NCBI GenBank assembly: GCA_965660145.1
Contig: CBFHYX010000020.1
Span: 1 to 64,000 of the forward strand
Length of the DNA: 64,000 bases
Direction: 5' to 3'
Source: JABURQ01 sp029243145
GTDB taxonomy: Bacteria; Planctomycetota; Planctomycetia; Planctomycetales; Planctomycetaceae
A program made the position numbers and the translations under genes. Position 1 is the first letter of the stretch, and every line of letters begins with the position of its first letter. The notes under the pieces are model-generated. The model searched no databases. It was given only the letters and a program-made list of their open reading frames with translations, and was not told the origin of the DNA. Below are positions 56,661-64,000 of the stretch, in pieces.

Positions 56661-56787
56661 TGAATTCAACTCACGGAAGACTGACAATGTCCAAACCTGC
56701 TCAGATTTGGTTGCCTCACTTCATCCCCTGATCTTAGCATGGTAGAATAAAACTCTAGCCCTATTGTTGTATGAACTCAGGCTCAAC

Positions 56788-57036
56788 ATGACCGATATCG
56801 AACAGGAATACCGAGACCGACTCTCGACGATGTCGGTCGCCGAGAAGGTGGCTCGCTCTCAAGCGATGTACCTCTGGTCGCGGGAGGTGATCGCCAAGCA
56901 GATCTCCGCGGAGCATCCTGAATACAATTCAGAGCGACTGAAGTGGGAGGTCACGGCCCGCATTTATGCCGATGAGCCGGAAACCATGCAACTCGTCAAA
57001 AGGATGCTCGATCGTGTTTCCGATCGAAGCCTTTGA
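56788..57036 (+). CDS. Small hypothetical protein
   Basis: An 82-residue protein (MTDIEQEYRDRLSTMSVAEK) that is helical and charged. It resembles short planctomycete proteins that sometimes stand before a nucleotidyltransferase-type gene, but no such partner follows here. Start chosen at ATG 56788; a frame from 56764 adds eight residues. Confidence 0.5.
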   Translation: MTDIEQEYRDRLSTMSVAEKVARSQAMYLWSREVIAKQISAEHPEYNSERLKWEVTARIYADEPETMQLVKRMLDRVSDRSL

Positions 57037-57097
57037 AAAGACTCTGGCCGGTCCCCGGCGTGCTGGCGCACGCGGCTCAATTTATTTGCTGTGACGA

Positions 57098-58351
57098 TTA
57101 CTCCTTCGTTCGTTTGTCCAACGGTCGGCTGATCAGCATCTTCAGTCGGGAGTCGGAATCGATGAGTTTTTTGGCCATGATGTCCTGTTCGGTGAAGCGA
57201 GCGAGCAGAATTTCTCCGTCGGTCGCGCGGTTTCGGTCATACGAAATATAGATCGTGCCGTCGGGAGCCTGAAAACCATCGGGGTAAGAGATTCCCTTTC
57301 GTTCATCCAGCACCAAACCACCTTCCCAAGTGTGTCCTTCATCTTCAGAGAGCCAGGCGGAGAGTTGAATACGCCCTTTATGAGCATCGATCTGGTCTCC
57401 ATGTTTGATGAGCAAGATGCGTCCCGATTTTATTCTGCGAACATAAAATCTCGCGTTGGGATGACGAATGTTGGCCGGCTGTGTTGGTGTCGCCCAGGTC
57501 TTTCCGCCATCGGTCGAGGTGGTCTGCATGATCCCTTTTCTGGTACGGGCCAACATCCAGAGCGAGCCATCTTTCCGTTCGACGATCATGTGCTCGTGCC
57601 AGTCTGGATTTGGGAATCGGACCGCTCCGCGACGATCCCACGTCACACCCTGATCTTTTGAGACAAAGACATTGGCACCGCGCAGTGGGTCGAGTTCCTG
57701 GAAACAGCCTTTGAACATCCGAAATCCTGGACGTTGATCGAGAGAAATCGGCAACATCCATTCCCCGGTCGAAAGAACCGTCGGCTTGTTGAGAGTGACT
57801 CCATGCCAGATGCGACGTGGAGGAGACCAGACCGGATTGTCGGCGTCGGGGTTTTCACAAACGGTGGCCCACACACCGGCGCGACCATCAAACATATCCA
57901 TTGACTGATCGAAGATGAGCCACAGTCGTCCGAGCGGATCGGTCCACAGATTCCCCACCAAAATACTGCGATCAACGGGCAAGTCGTCAGCATGAGAATC
58001 CAGAACCAACCGTGGCGACGACCAAGTCTCTCCCTGATCGTCGCTGGTGGCCAGTACAAAGAAGGCTTTGGGACTATCTCCACCGGCAACCCAGCAAGCC
58101 CACAATCGCCCGCCCGGCGTCCGCTCGATACCAATGGTCATACCATAATCGAGCTTGTCGTAATCGTACTCGGGAAGCGGACTCGAATTGGGCGTGGGAG
58201 GAACGAGGGCAAGATCGGCAATCGCCTCTGCCTTCTTGATGCGTGCTGCCTCTTCGGAATCGGTTGACTGTGCTGCGGCCTCTGAAAGCATCAGAACAGT
58301 CAACAGGAAATAGACGATGCCAGAGAAACGAGCGTGGTTCATGGATTGCAA
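57098..58351 (-). CDS. Secreted sialidase-like BNR-repeat protein
   Basis: A 417-residue protein with a signal peptide (ending EAAAQ, about residue 26). Four Asp-box motifs (SDDQGETW, SKDQGVTW, STDGGKTW, SEDEGHTW) define a six-bladed sialidase propeller. The substrate is unknown; planctomycete members are associated with sulfated or sialylated glycans. Divergent from the SGNH-DUF1080 gene. Confidence 0.85.
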   Translation of the reverse strand: MQSMNHARFSGIVYFLLTVLMLSEAAAQSTDSEEAARIKKAEAIADLALVPPTPNSSPLPEYDYDKLDYGMTIGIERTPGGRLWACWVAGGDSPKAFFVLATSDDQGETWSSPRLVLDSHADDLPVDRSILVGNLWTDPLGRLWLIFDQSMDMFDGRAGVWATVCENPDADNPVWSPPRRIWHGVTLNKPTVLSTGEWMLPISLDQRPGFRMFKGCFQELDPLRGANVFVSKDQGVTWDRRGAVRFPNPDWHEHMIVERKDGSLWMLARTRKGIMQTTSTDGGKTWATPTQPANIRHPNARFYVRRIKSGRILLIKHGDQIDAHKGRIQLSAWLSEDEGHTWEGGLVLDERKGISYPDGFQAPDGTIYISYDRNRATDGEILLARFTEQDIMAKKLIDSDSRLKMLISRPLDKRTKE

Positions 58352-58585
58352 TCTTGACTGTTCGAGTTAGGTCGTTCAGGAATGTAGGATTGTCCCATCA
58401 TGTACGAAACTGGGCACGATCTCAATTTGTTTTTTTCAACCGGCGTGCGGTAGATATCAAAGGCCGTTAGGACGTTTCATTCTCGTCTCTTTTTTCTCTT
58501 CTAACAATTTGTGGAACTGGTGTTCAAATTCGAGTATTCTGGGGCTCTTCACACTGTAGTTGCCACTTTGAAAGAATCACTCGCC

Positions 58586-59914
58586 ATGCCAAAAACCGTT
58601 CGCCTGTTGTTTGCCTGCTTGCTCGTTGTTATGACACTGCAAATCTCCTGTCAGGCAGACGACAAATACGCCCTGCCCACGTCTGATGAAGGTCTTCCCG
58701 GTGAAGGGGTTGTTCGTCGATATGACTGGTTTAAGAATCTCTGGGAATCCAAACGCACGTCCTGGGGAGAGCAAGTACAGAAAGACCAAAAGGCAGTTGT
58801 GTTTCTCGGCGATTCGATCACACAAGGTTGGGGCGATGATTTTCGCGGTCACTTTGCCGACATGAAGCTGGCCAATCGGGGTATCAGTGGAGATACCACG
58901 CGAGGCATGCTGATTCGTTTGGAAGAAGATGTGCTTGCACTCAACCCGAGTGCTGTGGTCTTATTGTTGGGGACCAACGATATTGAAGAAAATGTCGAGC
59001 CGGAAGTCATCGGTCGAAACTTTGAGAAGATCATTGTTGCTCTCAAGAAGCATAATCCCGAAATGCCAATTGTGTTGTGTCGTATGTTCCCAAGTTCCGA
59101 AACCAAAAAACGATCCAAAGAGACCATCTCCAAAGTCAATCAGTTGTACGATGAGACTGTCCGAGGAGACTCGCAAATTACGGTTGTCGATACTTGGACA
59201 CTCTTTGCGAATGCCGAGGGAGATGCCACTCCTCAGTGGTTCCCCGATTTACTCCATCTTAACAAACAAGGTTACGACCGTTGGGCGGCTGCCGTTCATC
59301 CCGTTTTTGCGACACTCGGTTTTTCCGATACCAAGCCGGATGATTTCCAGCCTGAAGAGGGATTTGTGTCACTCTTCAACGGCAAGGATTTATCCGGTTG
59401 GGGATTTCTTCCGACGCCACCCCGCAAGCAACCGAAGACGCCGCGTCCCGGAGCACCCGTTTTTGTCGAAATCAAAGAACCGATTTCGTTTGACGGCAAA
59501 ACCGTCAGCAATGATGGACGCTATGCAGCCATTAACGGCAGACTGGTCGTCACAACACCCGCCGAAGGCCGCAGAATCCAACAACTTTGGACAACCGAAG
59601 AATTCGGTGACGACTTCATCCTCAAGCTCGAGTTTCGGGCCACTCCAAATGCCGATAGTGGTGTTTTTATCCGCAAGCCCCAATTGCAATGTCGTGACTA
59701 CCCACTGGCTGGGCCTTACAAGGATCTCAAAAATTACAAAACGGGAGATTGGAACGAGTTGATCGTCACGGTGAAAGACGGCGTCGCACACGCCACTTGT
59801 AACGGTGAGTTACTCACTGACGACATGGCGGTTCCAGAAACAGGTCCAATTGGCTTAGAGGGTGACCGGGGACAGATGGAATATCGCCGTCTGCGTCTTA
59901 AACGGCTCAAGTAA
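58586..59914 (+). CDS. SGNH hydrolase fused to DUF1080
   Basis: A 442-residue secreted fusion from ATG 58586 (signal peptide to about CQAD). SGNH esterase blocks are complete: GDSITQGW (Ser), NRGISGDTTRGM (Gly), GTNDIEEN (Asn) and DLLHLNKQGY (Asp/His). From about residue 260 a DUF1080 domain follows (FVSLFNGKDLSGWGFLP ... GDRGQMEYRRLRLK). The fusion pairs a carbohydrate esterase with a probable glycoside-binding or hydrolytic lectin-like domain. It stands beside the sialidase-like gene. Confidence 0.88.
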   Translation: MPKTVRLLFACLLVVMTLQISCQADDKYALPTSDEGLPGEGVVRRYDWFKNLWESKRTSWGEQVQKDQKAVVFLGDSITQGWGDDFRGHFADMKLANRGISGDTTRGMLIRLEEDVLALNPSAVVLLLGTNDIEENVEPEVIGRNFEKIIVALKKHNPEMPIVLCRMFPSSETKKRSKETISKVNQLYDETVRGDSQITVVDTWTLFANAEGDATPQWFPDLLHLNKQGYDRWAAAVHPVFATLGFSDTKPDDFQPEEGFVSLFNGKDLSGWGFLPTPPRKQPKTPRPGAPVFVEIKEPISFDGKTVSNDGRYAAINGRLVVTTPAEGRRIQQLWTTEEFGDDFILKLEFRATPNADSGVFIRKPQLQCRDYPLAGPYKDLKNYKTGDWNELIVTVKDGVAHATCNGELLTDDMAVPETGPIGLEGDRGQMEYRRLRLKRLK

Positions 59915-60046
59915 TAATCAAGCCTAAAACATTGTATTTATATGGATTTGAAGCCGATTGGAGATGCTGGCCGCTATTGACCGATTTGGAGAATTCTTCT
60001 ACAAAACCGACTCCAAATCATAATAATTAAGCCTCAGGCACCCTCC

Positions 60047-61228
60047 ATGTCCGCAAATGTCCTTCCATTTGAGCCTCCGCAGAGTCTCTGTTCTGACGAC
60101 CACCACTCGCAACCATTGCGCGTGATGTTGGCTTCGACGGAACGCGGTTGGCACGGTGGCGAGGAACAGGCTCGGCAATTAGTGGAAGGACTGCGTTCAC
60201 GCGGTCACGATTGCCGCATCATCGCCTTGGAGAGCGGTGAATTTTCCAAGCGAATGAAGAAAGCCGGATTTCAGATCTATACCTATCCTCGAAAAGGATG
60301 GACGCCGCGAACATTAATCAATATTCGGCGTGCAGTCTGGAACTTCAAACCACACGTCCTGCATTACAATGACGCCCACGCGATGACGACCATCGGATTG
60401 GGCAGCGTTTGGTATCCGATTCCGGTACGAGTCTGCACGCGACGCGTGGATTATCAAATCAGTGGGAGCTGGCATTACAACAACTTGGTCGATCGAGTGG
60501 TCTGCATTTCCACCGTCATCAAAGAGATTTGCGAATCCGGTGGCGTTCTCCCTCAACGACTGGCCTTAGCGCAAAGTGGGGTCGATCCAACGCGAATGGA
60601 GGGTGGAAATCGCGCACGAGGTCGCGCCTCTTTGGAAATCAAGGAACACGACAATCTGATTCTCAGCGTCGCAACTTTAACAGATCACAAAGGTCATCAA
60701 TATCTTCTCGATGCAATACCAGACATCCTCAAGTCTCATCCTGGCACAATGCTGGCATTGGCCGGTGATGGCGACCTGACAGAACAACTCAAAACCCAGG
60801 TAGCATCCATGGGACTCACTGATCGCGTGATGTTTCTCGGGTTCCGAGAGGATGTCACTGATTTAATGGCAGCGTGCGATTTGTTTGTGATTTCATCACA
60901 CATGGAAGGACTTTGCACTTCGATCATTGATGCGATGATTGCCGGTCGTCCAGTCGTTGCCACACGAGCAGGTGGAATTCCTGATTTGACAGGCGAGACT
61001 TTTGAACCAGAAGCAGAACCGGTTGCTTGGATGTCAGAAGTAAAAAGCGTGACTGACTTATCTCACGCCTTACGAGAAGCGCTGGAAGCATCTCCCGAAG
61101 AACGCGAGGCACGTGTCCAGCGAGCACGAACACGTGCACTTCGACTCTTTACCTCAGACCAAATGGTCGAGAAAAATCTCGCCATTTATCAAAGCATACT
61201 GAATTCAAAATCTGCGAAAGCAGCCTGA
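60047..61228 (+). CDS. Glycosyltransferase family 4
   Basis: A 393-residue GT-B glycosyltransferase. The N-terminal part reads MLASTERGWHGGEEQARQLV; the C-terminal nucleotide-sugar domain has VMFLGFREDVTDLMAACDLF and the ExxxxxxxE region SSHMEGLCTSIIDAMIAGRP, then VATRAGGIPDL. It would act in the cytoplasm on a lipid-linked glycan. First of a four-gene forward cluster with a GT2 enzyme and two methyltransferases. Confidence 0.88.
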   Translation: MSANVLPFEPPQSLCSDDHHSQPLRVMLASTERGWHGGEEQARQLVEGLRSRGHDCRIIALESGEFSKRMKKAGFQIYTYPRKGWTPRTLINIRRAVWNFKPHVLHYNDAHAMTTIGLGSVWYPIPVRVCTRRVDYQISGSWHYNNLVDRVVCISTVIKEICESGGVLPQRLALAQSGVDPTRMEGGNRARGRASLEIKEHDNLILSVATLTDHKGHQYLLDAIPDILKSHPGTMLALAGDGDLTEQLKTQVASMGLTDRVMFLGFREDVTDLMAACDLFVISSHMEGLCTSIIDAMIAGRPVVATRAGGIPDLTGETFEPEAEPVAWMSEVKSVTDLSHALREALEASPEEREARVQRARTRALRLFTSDQMVEKNLAIYQSILNSKSAKAA

Positions 61229-61275
61229 TCTGCCTTGAATTCCATTCATGGAATCAATCGAACAAGGATGTACCT

Positions 61276-62103
61276 GTGAATCACACACCACTGACAGTCA
61301 TCATTCCCTGCAAAAACGAGTTACCAAACATTCAAGAATGTGTGGATTCCGTTCGCGAAATTGCAGATGAAATTATCGTTGCAGACTCGGGTTCAACGGA
61401 CGGTACCATCGAATTAGTAAAAAACTGGGAGGATTGCCGTTTAATTCAGCGCGATGAGTATGTGAACTACGCGAACTTTAATAATTGGTGTATTCCACAT
61501 GCGAGCCACGATTGGGTTCTCGTCGTCGATGCGGATGAACGGGTCTCGCCGGAACTCGCACTCGAAGTGAAAGTGATGAAAGCAGAAATGCTTGCGAATA
61601 CCGACAATGATGCTTTCTGGATGCCCCGTAAGAATTACTTTATGGGGCAACTCATCCGCTACTCCGGTTGGCAACGCGATGGCGCGGTCCGTCTGTTCCG
61701 AAGTCAGTGCCGGTACCAACCCAAAAATGTCCATCCACAGTTCGATGTTCCCTCTGAGAAATTGGGCAATCTGAAAATGCACCTCTTCCATCACACTTAT
61801 CGGTCATTCTCACACTACATGGAAAAAGTGGAACGCTATACGACTTGGGGAGCCAATGATGCTTACCAAAAAGGACGCCGTTTTCATTTGACGGATTTAG
61901 TTTTTCGACCGGTATTTCGTTTGTTTCGGCATTACATATTAAAGCGTGGGTTTCTCGATGGGAAAGCGGGGTTCGCAATTTCATGCCTTTCTGCAATGTC
62001 CGTCTTTCTGAAATGCTTGAAGCTTTGGGAAATAGAAACAAACAAGAAACATGCAATGCAGCCGGCAGAAAGAAATAAATCCTCTTTCAAACGCGCCGCT
62101 TAA
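61276..62103 (+). CDS. Glycosyltransferase family 2 (LPS-core type)
   Basis: A 275-residue GT-A enzyme. LTVIIPCKNELPNIQECVDS opens it, and the metal-binding acids are in VLVVDADERVSPE. The C-terminal region has MPRKNYFMGQLIRYSGWQRD and AVRLFRSQCRYQPKNVHPQF, as in WaaE/LgtF-type lipopolysaccharide core glucosyltransferases. Start ATG-like GTG 61276 follows AAGGA. Second gene of the cluster. Confidence 0.86.
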   Translation: MNHTPLTVIIPCKNELPNIQECVDSVREIADEIIVADSGSTDGTIELVKNWEDCRLIQRDEYVNYANFNNWCIPHASHDWVLVVDADERVSPELALEVKVMKAEMLANTDNDAFWMPRKNYFMGQLIRYSGWQRDGAVRLFRSQCRYQPKNVHPQFDVPSEKLGNLKMHLFHHTYRSFSHYMEKVERYTTWGANDAYQKGRRFHLTDLVFRPVFRLFRHYILKRGFLDGKAGFAISCLSAMSVFLKCLKLWEIETNKKHAMQPAERNKSSFKRAA

Positions 62104-62150
62104 TACCTACGACATGAGAGGCCATTCTGAGAAAGAAGATTTGATTTGTC

Positions 62151-62855
62151 ATGACAAATGCCCCTCATGCCATTGCGATTCCAGGCAAGCATGAACTGCT
62201 GATGCGGATCATTACGCGCACTGTTGCTCCTGGAAAAACGATTCGAGTTTTGGACTTGGGGGCTGGGGAAGGTGCTCTGTCCGAAAAACTTTTTAAGCTT
62301 GGGTATGATGTCTCGGCGTGCGATCTCTTTCCAGAAATGTTCTGTTATCCTGAAGTCGAATGCCGAAAAGCAGATCTCCATCAACCGTTGCCTTACGAAG
62401 ATGAGACGTTTGATCTCATATTAGCGATTGAAGTTGTGGAACACCTGGAAAATCACCTGAGCTTGTTCCAAGATATCTCGCGTTTACTGAACGAAGGGGG
62501 AGTTTTCCTTTTTTCAACACCGAATATCATGTCACTCAAATCTCGAATGAGATTTCTTTTTTCCGGTTTCTTCTACTCTCATGGTCCCTTGACACCGGGC
62601 GTTGATGACCCGGTTCATCAGCACATTGCTGCTTTTACGCCAAATCGGTATCGGTTCATCCTGGAAAAAGCAAACTTGGAGCTTACGACGATAGAAACAG
62701 ATAAAAAACAAAAATATTCCCTGTTGCTATGTTGGTTGGCTCCTTTCATTCGTTGGTACACCAAGAAGAAATTTGGGACTGAGCTGACCCAATTCGAAAA
62801 TTGCTCCGCAGCACTTTATGGGCGAACAATGGTGGCCATTTCTCGCAAGAATTAG
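62151..62855 (+). CDS. SAM-dependent methyltransferase
   Basis: A 234-residue class I methyltransferase. Motif I is VLDLGAGEGALSEKL, then CDLFPEM, and the post-motif FDLILAIEVVEHLENHLSLF. The C-terminal part resembles methyltransferases of O-antigen or polysaccharide clusters. Its position suggests methylation of a sugar in the glycan made by the preceding transferases. Confidence 0.8.
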   Translation: MTNAPHAIAIPGKHELLMRIITRTVAPGKTIRVLDLGAGEGALSEKLFKLGYDVSACDLFPEMFCYPEVECRKADLHQPLPYEDETFDLILAIEVVEHLENHLSLFQDISRLLNEGGVFLFSTPNIMSLKSRMRFLFSGFFYSHGPLTPGVDDPVHQHIAAFTPNRYRFILEKANLELTTIETDKKQKYSLLLCWLAPFIRWYTKKKFGTELTQFENCSAALYGRTMVAISRKN

Positions 62856-62936
62856 CCTCATCTGAATGCGACAGGGGACTTAGTGTGCTCTCACGAAACA
62901 TGTTCATAATTGAATTCGGACAACGAGGATTCCTCG

Positions 62937-63680
62937 ATGGGAAACATGATCAACAACTACAAACAACAGTTCTTTAAAAACCGTCACGAACGCACCAAGT
63001 ATGCCGCCGATCACATTCTACCGATTGTGATCGAGGCCTTGCCGCAGCATAATTCCGCTGTGGACTTCGGTTGTGGCGTAGGGACCTGGGTATCGACACT
63101 GAAGGAACATGGAGCCAACGATATTCTCGGACTGGAAGGCCCGTGGCTCGATGAGAAGCTTCTCGAGATTGAACCGCAGGAATTTCGCTCGGCCAATTTC
63201 GAAGAAGTCGTTTCGCTCGACAAGAAATATGACTTGGCCATGACTCTGGAGGTGGCCGAACATCTCTCTCCCGAAGCGGCCAGTAATTTTGTGAAATCGC
63301 TCGTCAATGCCTCCGATTTTGTCCTCTTCTCGGCTGCGATTCCGCTGCAGGGTGGAGTCAGACATTTGAACGAACAATGGCCCGATTACTGGGCCGAACT
63401 GTTTCGCGCAGAAGGATATGCGGTTGTCGATTTTGTACGCTGCAAAATTTGGGACGAACCGAATATTCCCGTGTGGTATCGACAAAATATCCTCATGTTT
63501 GTGAAAGAGAATCAGGTCAGCCGACTGAACGTCGATCAAGCCGATCTCGTCACTCACTCCATGGGACTCTCCATGGTTCACCCCGAGATGTATCTCGGAA
63601 AAATGAACTTCAAAGGTGGACTCAAACTGATCCGTCGCTCATTCCGCAGTCGCATTAAAAGTCTGTTGGGAAAAAGTTAA
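62937..63680 (+). CDS. SAM-dependent methyltransferase
   Basis: A 247-residue class I methyltransferase from ATG 62937 (GAGG upstream; a TTG start at 62910 would add nine residues). Motif I is VDFGCGVGTWVSTLKEHG, followed by YDLAMTLEVAEHLSPEAA. It is a second methyltransferase in the glycan cluster, unlike the first in sequence. The last residues are basic (IRRSFRSRIKSLLG). Confidence 0.8.
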   Translation: MGNMINNYKQQFFKNRHERTKYAADHILPIVIEALPQHNSAVDFGCGVGTWVSTLKEHGANDILGLEGPWLDEKLLEIEPQEFRSANFEEVVSLDKKYDLAMTLEVAEHLSPEAASNFVKSLVNASDFVLFSAAIPLQGGVRHLNEQWPDYWAELFRAEGYAVVDFVRCKIWDEPNIPVWYRQNILMFVKENQVSRLNVDQADLVTHSMGLSMVHPEMYLGKMNFKGGLKLIRRSFRSRIKSLLGKS

Positions 63681-63715
63681 GCACTCACAAGAAGACTCGC
63701 AACCATCAACAAAAA

Positions 63716-63744
63716 AAGCCCGACTGTCGATCACAGCCGGGCTT
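63716..63744 (-). terminator. Rho-independent terminator of the DUF1573 gene
   Basis: AAGCCCG pairs with CGGGCTT around CTGT/ACAG, and seven A precede it on the forward strand (T-run on the reverse transcript). It ends the reverse-strand gene at 63779 and may also stop the forward methyltransferase transcript. Confidence 0.8.
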
Positions 63745-63778
63745 GTTGAATTTACTGGGACTTTATTGGGCAATTGAT

Positions 63779-64000
63779 TTACTCGGTGATCTCGCCATAC
63801 ATGCGAACTTTGATCGGCTCTTCCTCACCAACAATGGCAATCAAGAGTTGATCTTCGACTGAACCGGGATTCGCGGGAGCCTTCAGAATGACGGGGACGA
63901 CATGGACGGTTCGTTCGGTCTCTGAAATCTCGGCATTCAATCCGTCATACTCTGATTCGCATTTGACGCTCTCTAGTGCGAAAGGTTTACGACCTTTAAC
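63779..64000 (-). CDS. DUF1573-type protein, C-terminal part
   Basis: The window ends inside this gene; 73 residues are visible, starting with KGRKPFALESVKCESEYDGL and ending EEEPIKVRMYGEITE with TAA. The repeated beta-strand layout matches the end of a DUF1573 (immunoglobulin-like) domain, a secreted family common in planctomycetes. The N-terminus and any signal peptide lie beyond 64000. Confidence 0.65.
   Translation of the reverse strand, partial: VKGRKPFALESVKCESEYDGLNAEISETERTVHVVPVILKAPANPGSVEDQLLIAIVGEEEPIKVRMYGEITE

Noticed and set aside
57033..57251. Forward frame overlapping the small hypothetical gene by ATGA
   Set aside because: Most of it is antisense to the sialidase-like gene, and the composition looks like a shadow.

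Overview
The window looks like chromosomal DNA of a planctomycete (order Planctomycetales; GC near 50%). The reasons are two DUF1080 (3-keto-disaccharide hydrolase) proteins, PQQ-propeller and sialidase-like secreted proteins, a giant bacterial alpha-2-macroglobulin, a tandem double-length UvrA, a DUF1573 fragment, and a small protein with a lysine-rich tail. No species can be named from the sequence alone. No tRNA, rRNA or CRISPR array was recognised.

Layout. 1-616: the 3' end of an IS630-type transposase inserted into a small PDDEXK (GxxExxY) gene. 617-6836: a Gfo/Idh/MocA oxidoreductase and a DUF1080 protein, then a reverse-strand ThiF/MoeB - YkgJ cysteine-cluster - PQQ-propeller operon. 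7192-11218: an isolated forward module of HTH protein, ParB-like protein, ABC-ATPase/acetyltransferase fusion (COG2401 type, split by a frameshift), small terminase-like protein and large terminase, with no capsid, portal or tail genes. This is the strongest candidate for an undescribed system. 11368-20556: a broken leucine-rich-repeat gene and a complete reverse-strand F-type ATP synthase operon (atpZ, atpI-like, B, E, F, H, A, G, D, C), with histidine-rich insertions in subunits a and b and repeat-derived DNA between atpD and atpC. 21321-31232: DUF4912 protein, cardiolipin synthase, the 2054-residue alpha-2-macroglobulin and an FkbM methyltransferase. 31539-33538: small genes (DinB, a broken membrane protein, a hypothetical, a Lys-rich protein). 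33775-40656: tandem UvrA with an unexplained C-terminal extension, followed by a histidine kinase, an interrupted thioredoxin-like/PDZ lipoprotein and a MacB-type ABC exporter. 45645-47574: dnaJ-like, small membrane protein, rnpA, yidD. 47559-51063: a tRNA wobble-uridine pair (MnmM and an MnmC2-like oxidase), a ribosome hibernation factor, a broken SEC-C gene and a glycosyltransferase. 51493-54573: an acyl-activating enzyme and an aldehyde dehydrogenase, separated by a GxxExxY cassette bounded by inverted word repeats. 54693-59914: a doubly interrupted Mrr nuclease gene and secreted hydrolases. 60047-63680: a glycan cluster of two glycosyltransferases and two methyltransferases. 63779-64000: the end of a DUF1573 protein.

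Two themes cut across the window. First, intergenic DNA carries several short word-repeat or REP-like elements (GCAAAG words, ACGAAT words, CACTTTT words, GCTTTCC words, AATTGCTAATT, and GGCCCCTGCC hairpins), two of them associated with GxxExxY genes. Second, seven reading frames are interrupted by single frameshifts or in-frame stops (four of the five in-frame stops are TAG). This may be real decay, recoding, or sequence error; read-level data would decide.
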